DNA from: a virus
Reading direction: 5' to 3' (one strand)
IMG/VR virus record: IMGVR_UViG_3300037847_001824
Span: 7,411 to 39,993 of that record
DNA: 32,583 nucleotides
Positions 29,621 through 32,583 of this stretch are shown piece by piece. The position numbers were made by a program, and so were the translations under genes. Each line of letters begins with the position of its first letter. The stretch's first letter is position 1. Below the pieces are notes generated by a model. The model did not search any database. It worked only from the letters and a program-made list of their open reading frames with translations, and was not told the DNA's origin.

Positions 29621-30286
29621 TCATACCAAATTCAACACAGTAGGCTGAACCCTCAAACTTACACCATCATTATCAGATGAAGCTGCATGATTAAATGCTC
29701 TTTCATACATTTCATTTAATAATTGAAATTTTTCTGGTGCATATTTCATAGATAATTTAGAAGCCAAACCTGCACAAATACAATCACTCCAACGATAAGG
29801 TATATCTGCATCTTGATTAGAAGCTGTAATATCATCCAATTGATTCATTGCCCAATAATTTAAAGTATATGCTTTATCTGGTACATTCCAAAAATATATT
29901 ACTGGAGTATACTGCCTATCAATCATGTACTGACTAGGTTTGCCTTTAGTTGTTTTATTAGGTATTTGATTATATTCTGATATAGTAACTCTATTAATTG
30001 TTTGATCAGTTGAATCTTCACGAATCACTGCATCAATAATATCAATTGTTCCTACAGGTAAAGTATAATTAGTAGTGCCATCTGCTAAAGTTAAAGTGTT
30101 TTGAGTAACTGCCCAATAGTTTATTCCTCTATTTGCCCATTCAGAAAACAATAAATTTAAGCTTCTACGAGCAGAAACTGCCTGATATCCAGTTCTTGTC
30201 TCTGCTCCTAAACCACAACGATCATAAGCTTCAGCTATTATTTCTTCAACACTAGGTCTAAATGCTACTGTACCAGATAATGCCAT
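29621..30286 (-). CDS. Head-tail adaptor / connector protein (221 aa)
   Basis: FRPSVEEIIAEAYDRCGLGA, then ARRSLNLLFSEWANRGINYW (about 44-63) and TLTLADGTTNYTLPVGTIDI form the recognisable pattern of phage adaptor proteins that bind the portal: a helical start followed by a beta domain. The C-terminal helix KLSMKYAPEKFQLLNEMYER closes the fold. The gene overlaps the upstream stop by one base. It lies downstream of the capsid genes, as expected for the connector block. Confidence 0.8.
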   Translation of the reverse strand: MALSGTVAFRPSVEEIIAEAYDRCGLGAETRTGYQAVSARRSLNLLFSEWANRGINYWAVTQNTLTLADGTTNYTLPVGTIDIIDAVIREDSTDQTINRVTISEYNQIPNKTTKGKPSQYMIDRQYTPVIYFWNVPDKAYTLNYWAMNQLDDITASNQDADIPYRWSDCICAGLASKLSMKYAPEKFQLLNEMYERAFNHAASSDNDGVSLRVQPTVLNLV

Positions 30287-30699
30287 TAATACTGTTTAAT
30301 ACCTCTAATAATAATTTGATATGCATCACCTGCTGCACCTGCACCAGTTGTTGTAAATTTTACGTCACCAGTACCATTCGTTCCAAAACTTGAGGTTGTT
30401 GGTAATCCACCAAATTTTGAAAAGTCTTGGTAACCAGACTGACCTTCAGTTAAATGCATTACTATTATATCAGTATCAGCATCAGCTAATATCTCTACTG
30501 TCATAGCAGAAATAACCCACCAACACTCTACAATCCTTATACCTGTACAAGTTTCTCCATCAGCATTTACTGCCAAAGCAGAAACATCAATTTTAGAAAC
30601 TGCACTTTCATTACCAGTGTCAACATACTGATATTGAAAAGCCATAACGACTTCTCTAGTATTGTCAGCTATGGTTGTTACTTTTGTAAGATCTGCCAT
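30286..30699 (-). CDS. Beta-rich structural protein (137 aa)
   Basis: Mostly predicted strands (TREVVMAFQYQYVDTGNESA, GIRIVECWWVISAMTVEIL, DAYQIIIRGIKQY). The W-W-x-(I/V)-SAM-x-V-x-(I/L)L-x-DAD segment recurs, from memory, in small capsid-proximal proteins of marine podoviruses. No enzyme motif. CGGAG precedes the ATG. It may be a head completion or decoration protein; the exact part is unknown. Confidence 0.7.
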   Translation of the reverse strand: MADLTKVTTIADNTREVVMAFQYQYVDTGNESAVSKIDVSALAVNADGETCTGIRIVECWWVISAMTVEILADADTDIIVMHLTEGQSGYQDFSKFGGLPTTSSFGTNGTGDVKFTTTGAGAAGDAYQIIIRGIKQY

Positions 30700-30702
30700 T
30701 TA

Positions 30703-30882
30703 TCACTCCGATATTTCGCCACGCAATAGCATAGCTTTGTATTCAGCACTTCCCTTTGGGGGAAGTGCCTTACTTTTTGAAGTTTTCTTGGTACTGACCC
30801 AAGCTTCATTGACATTAGGAGTGTCTGGATTATCGGAAATAAATTTGCCAGATTTTGTTCTAGCTCTTTTTTTCTCAGCCAT
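30703..30882 (-). CDS. Small basic protein between capsid genes (59 aa)
   Basis: Translation: MAEKKRARTKSGKFISDNPD, then TPNVNEAWVSTKKTSKSKAL, PPKGSAEYKAMLLRGEISE. The N-terminus is strongly basic, and the K-S-G-K-F-x-x-D-x-P-x-TP-x-VNEAW pattern is known to me from small proteins next to capsid genes in other phages. GGAGA lies upstream of the ATG, and the stop is three bases before the next gene start. Function unknown; a small disordered head protein or DNA-contacting protein would fit. It fills the 194-base gap exactly. Confidence 0.78.
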   Translation of the reverse strand: MAEKKRARTKSGKFISDNPDTPNVNEAWVSTKKTSKSKALPPKGSAEYKAMLLRGEISE

Positions 30883-30893
30883 TTAAGTCTCCA

Positions 30894-31613
30894 TTATCTG
30901 TCTTGGGCAGCAAACATATAGTCAATGTTCATTGATTTAGTTCCAGTAGCAGAACCAGATAGTTCCATTGCTCCAAGAGCTAAGTTTTCGTCATCAGGAA
31001 TATTTGCTGTATGTGTAGCAACTTTATTTCTGTTTACAAAAAACTCAACAGAGCCAGTGCTCTTTACATGAAAACCAAGTGTAACTGCTGTACCACTCGC
31101 AATATCTACTCCAGAATCTGTTGTAGTTGCAGTGCCATCTTTCTCAGTCACACAATCAATATTACTATCACCATCGTCTACTTGAAAAACAATTCGATCA
31201 GCTGCTGTTAGCATTGCTTCTGGATTAGTTGCAAAGTTTACTGTTAAACCTATACAAATATCCATTGCATCACCTTCTGCATCAGTCGGAGTTATTTTAG
31301 TTTCAAACCAAATATCTCTACCAGATGCCACTGCAAAAATCTCATTGCCTTGTATTGAAGCACCATCATTGTCAGTGGTAGCTTGTGAACTTAAAGTAAC
31401 TGCACCACCTACAACATCAGCTGCGATAGCTGCTGAAGCACTACTATCTTTTACAACTGTCCAGTCATTTGTACTATCTAAAGCAACACCAGTAAAATCA
31501 TCCATGTAAACCATGTAATCTGGATTGCGATCTATTGGTAAGTTTTCAAACCAACCTTTTGAATTACCTTTTCCTGAAAATAGAATAGGTCCTGAAAAAT
31601 GCGTATTAGCCAT
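30894..31613 (-). CDS. Capsid-proximal beta-sandwich protein (239 aa)
   Basis: The pattern DDFTGVALDSTNDWTVVKDS, GAVTLSSQATTDNDGASIQG, RDIWFETKITPTD, STGSVEFFVNRNKVATHT resembles a concanavalin/LamG-like jelly roll used in phage structural proteins. The N-terminus THFSGPILFSGKG is short and extended. It is encoded directly after the capsid gene and its terminator, with CAGGAGA upstream, suggesting a decoration or head-surface protein. Alternative: a small spike. No enzymatic residues recognised. Confidence 0.72.
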   Translation of the reverse strand: MANTHFSGPILFSGKGNSKGWFENLPIDRNPDYMVYMDDFTGVALDSTNDWTVVKDSSASAAIAADVVGGAVTLSSQATTDNDGASIQGNEIFAVASGRDIWFETKITPTDAEGDAMDICIGLTVNFATNPEAMLTAADRIVFQVDDGDSNIDCVTEKDGTATTTDSGVDIASGTAVTLGFHVKSTGSVEFFVNRNKVATHTANIPDDENLALGAMELSGSATGTKSMNIDYMFAAQDR

Positions 31614-31638
31614 GTTAATCTCCTGTCTTGGCTAGTGT

Positions 31639-31655
31639 CAGTTGCATTGCAACTG
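31639..31655 (-). other. Perfect 17-base inverted repeat in the leader of the 239-aa gene
   Basis: CAGTTGCATTGCAACTG reads the same on both strands apart from the central base (seven pairs around ATT, eight if the loop is one base). It lies between the capsid terminator and the next ribosome-binding site on the - strand. It may be an mRNA 5' hairpin protecting the processed or newly started transcript, or a protein-binding operator. Confidence 0.6.
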
Positions 31656-31660
31656 TCAGG

Positions 31661-31693
31661 ATTAAAATAAAAGGGAGAGATAAACTCTCCCTT
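31661..31693 (-). terminator. Intrinsic terminator after the major capsid gene
   Basis: On the - strand AAGGGAGAG (31693-31685), loop TTTAT and CTCTCCCTT (31679-31671) form a nine-pair stem followed by TTATTTTAAT, a good intrinsic terminator 6 bases after the capsid stop. Partial read-through would set the level of downstream structural genes below that of the capsid protein. Confidence 0.85.
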
Positions 31694-31699
31694 AGTTAG

Positions 31700-32583
31700 T
31701 TAGGCAGCACCTTCTGTACCGAAAATACCTCTCCAGTCAGTAAATCCGAAAGAATATCTTTCTCTTACTTTATAGCGAACATTTCCAGTTTCAAAGTCAC
31801 CTTCCATCCCTTTTTTCATTGGGGATCTTTGGAACATTTTTAACCCATCAGGCACATCTGTTAAAATAAAGAATGCATCTGAATCAGTTAACCTTCTCAT
31901 GATATGATAACCTTGAGGTAGATAACCACCATTGCGAATAGCATTGATGTCATTATCTGCTGTTCCAGTTCTTAACTGAGATTCTAAAAGTCTCTCAGCA
32001 GTGAAGGTATATGCAGTTGGTATAATCAAAGTTGTACCTTGAGCTGCAATTCTTAAACCACGATCATCTTTCATATCTGCGATTTGAATTAGCATTGATT
32101 CAAGTGATGTCTCAGATAAATCAGCTGCTGTTGCCAAAGTATTACTTTGAGTTCCATTTGTTGTAGGATGAGATGCACTTAACAATGCAACACCATCTCC
32201 ACCACCATATGGATCTGTAGTTGAAGTTGCGTTATTCAAAATATTTGCAGCTTTGATTTCCTTTGTGGAAGCCATAGATCTTGCAAGTGCTTTTGTATAA
32301 CGAGAAGCAATTGAACCATACTGCCCATCTTCTTCAGCTTCTTCAGTAATTGAAAATGCTAATGCTACAGTTTCATGCTGATATCTAGCTGTCCACTGCT
32401 GACTAGCAGTATCATAACTAATAGCTGCACCTTCATCTTTAGTTGGTGCATTACCAAATCCTTGTAACAATACATCTTCTTCAAAAGCTCTTGTAGAAGT
32501 GTTAGCAGAAAAAACTGCTTCGTATTCTGGTGGATAACGATCATACTCAAGTCCAAAAAGGGTATTCAACCCTGGCTCAAGCA
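31700..32583 (-). CDS. Major capsid protein (N-terminus outside window)
   Basis: The frame continues to the right edge without a stop (residues LEPG precede a TTG that is not a true start), so the N-terminus is missing; 294 residues are visible. The sequence GLEYDRYPPEYEAVF, RAFEEDVLLQGFGNAPTKDE, ISYDTASQQWTARYQHETVA, SRYTKALARSMASTKEIKAA, LEGDFETGN-like MEGDFETGNVRYKVRERYSF and GFTDWRGIFG follows the HK97-fold major head protein common in marine phages. It has the expected long helix (spine), beta segments and the glycine-rich turn YGGGDG. It precedes a strong terminator, as capsid genes usually do. Portal and terminase genes probably lie further right. Confidence 0.9.
   Translation of the reverse strand, partial: LEPGLNTLFGLEYDRYPPEYEAVFSANTSTRAFEEDVLLQGFGNAPTKDEGAAISYDTASQQWTARYQHETVALAFSITEEAEEDGQYGSIASRYTKALARSMASTKEIKAANILNNATSTTDPYGGGDGVALLSASHPTTNGTQSNTLATAADLSETSLESMLIQIADMKDDRGLRIAAQGTTLIIPTAYTFTAERLLESQLRTGTADNDINAIRNGGYLPQGYHIMRRLTDSDAFFILTDVPDGLKMFQRSPMKKGMEGDFETGNVRYKVRERYSFGFTDWRGIFGTEGAA

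Noticed and set aside
30746-30768. Nine-pair hairpin (GCACTTCCC / GGGAAGTGC) as a terminator
   Set aside because: It lies inside the 59-residue gene on the - strand with no T-run in that direction. The T-rich side would serve only + strand read-through where no gene is present.

Overview
This window is a fragment of an AT-rich tailed-phage genome, most likely a marine short-tailed phage of a low-GC bacterium. The virion proteins (capsid, adaptor-type proteins, the tail fibre beginning NDLRLSEMATGDNSGTWGN, and the large tail protein with the VRFRNG/VGGW signature) resemble, from memory, families common in marine metagenomic phages and pelagiphage-like genomes. No tape-measure protein, major tail protein or tail sheath is visible, which argues for a short tail. 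No integrase, repressor, tRNA, rRNA, CRISPR array or insertion sequence was found. Both ends cut genes: the left edge cuts a probable ssDNA-binding protein and the right edge cuts the major capsid protein. Portal and terminase genes are not here and would be expected beyond the right edge.

Region 1 (1-12375, + strand) is the DNA-replication module. It holds the end of a probable ssDNA-binding protein, two adjoining stem-loops, an archaeo-eukaryotic-type (TOTE-like) primase, two small zinc-ribbon proteins, a UvrD-like helicase, a DNA methyltransferase, several small unknowns, a shortened DnaE-type DNA polymerase, more small phage proteins (one a predicted lipoprotein), a SNF2-type ATPase and a VRR-NUC-like nuclease. 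Two sigma70-like promoters (about 5024 and 8588) and one GNRA-loop terminator (5464) subdivide it. Most non-overlapping genes here use the ribosome-binding sequence AGAAAGG(A), which pairs with a 16S 3' tail ending CCUUUCU. Such tails are typical of alphaproteobacteria and unlike E. coli, so I infer an alphaproteobacterial host.

Region 2 (32583 down to about 12338, - strand) is the virion and lysis module, convergent with region 1. In transcription order it holds the major capsid protein followed by a strong terminator, a probable capsid-associated beta protein, a small basic protein, a structural protein, an adaptor, a tandem pair of paralogous structural proteins (the second carrying seven glycine-rich repeats), a second adaptor-like protein, a small structural protein, a 905-residue tail fibre and a conserved small protein. 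The lysis cassette follows (a 54-residue XhlA-like membrane protein, a 3TM-type holin and a GH108 endolysin). Next come a large tail protein, small structural proteins, a probable ejection/virion protein, a methionine-rich protein, a GNAT acetyltransferase, three probable internal virion proteins and finally a group of three small membrane proteins. Late genes mostly use canonical GGAG-type ribosome-binding sites.

Four genes were read directly from the sequence because they are short or lack an ATG: 12880-12972 (30 aa), 24176-24340 (54 aa), 30703-30882 (59 aa) and a probable reading frame at 12338-12502 that may be reached by -1 frameshifting. There is no gene-less stretch longer than 300 bases.
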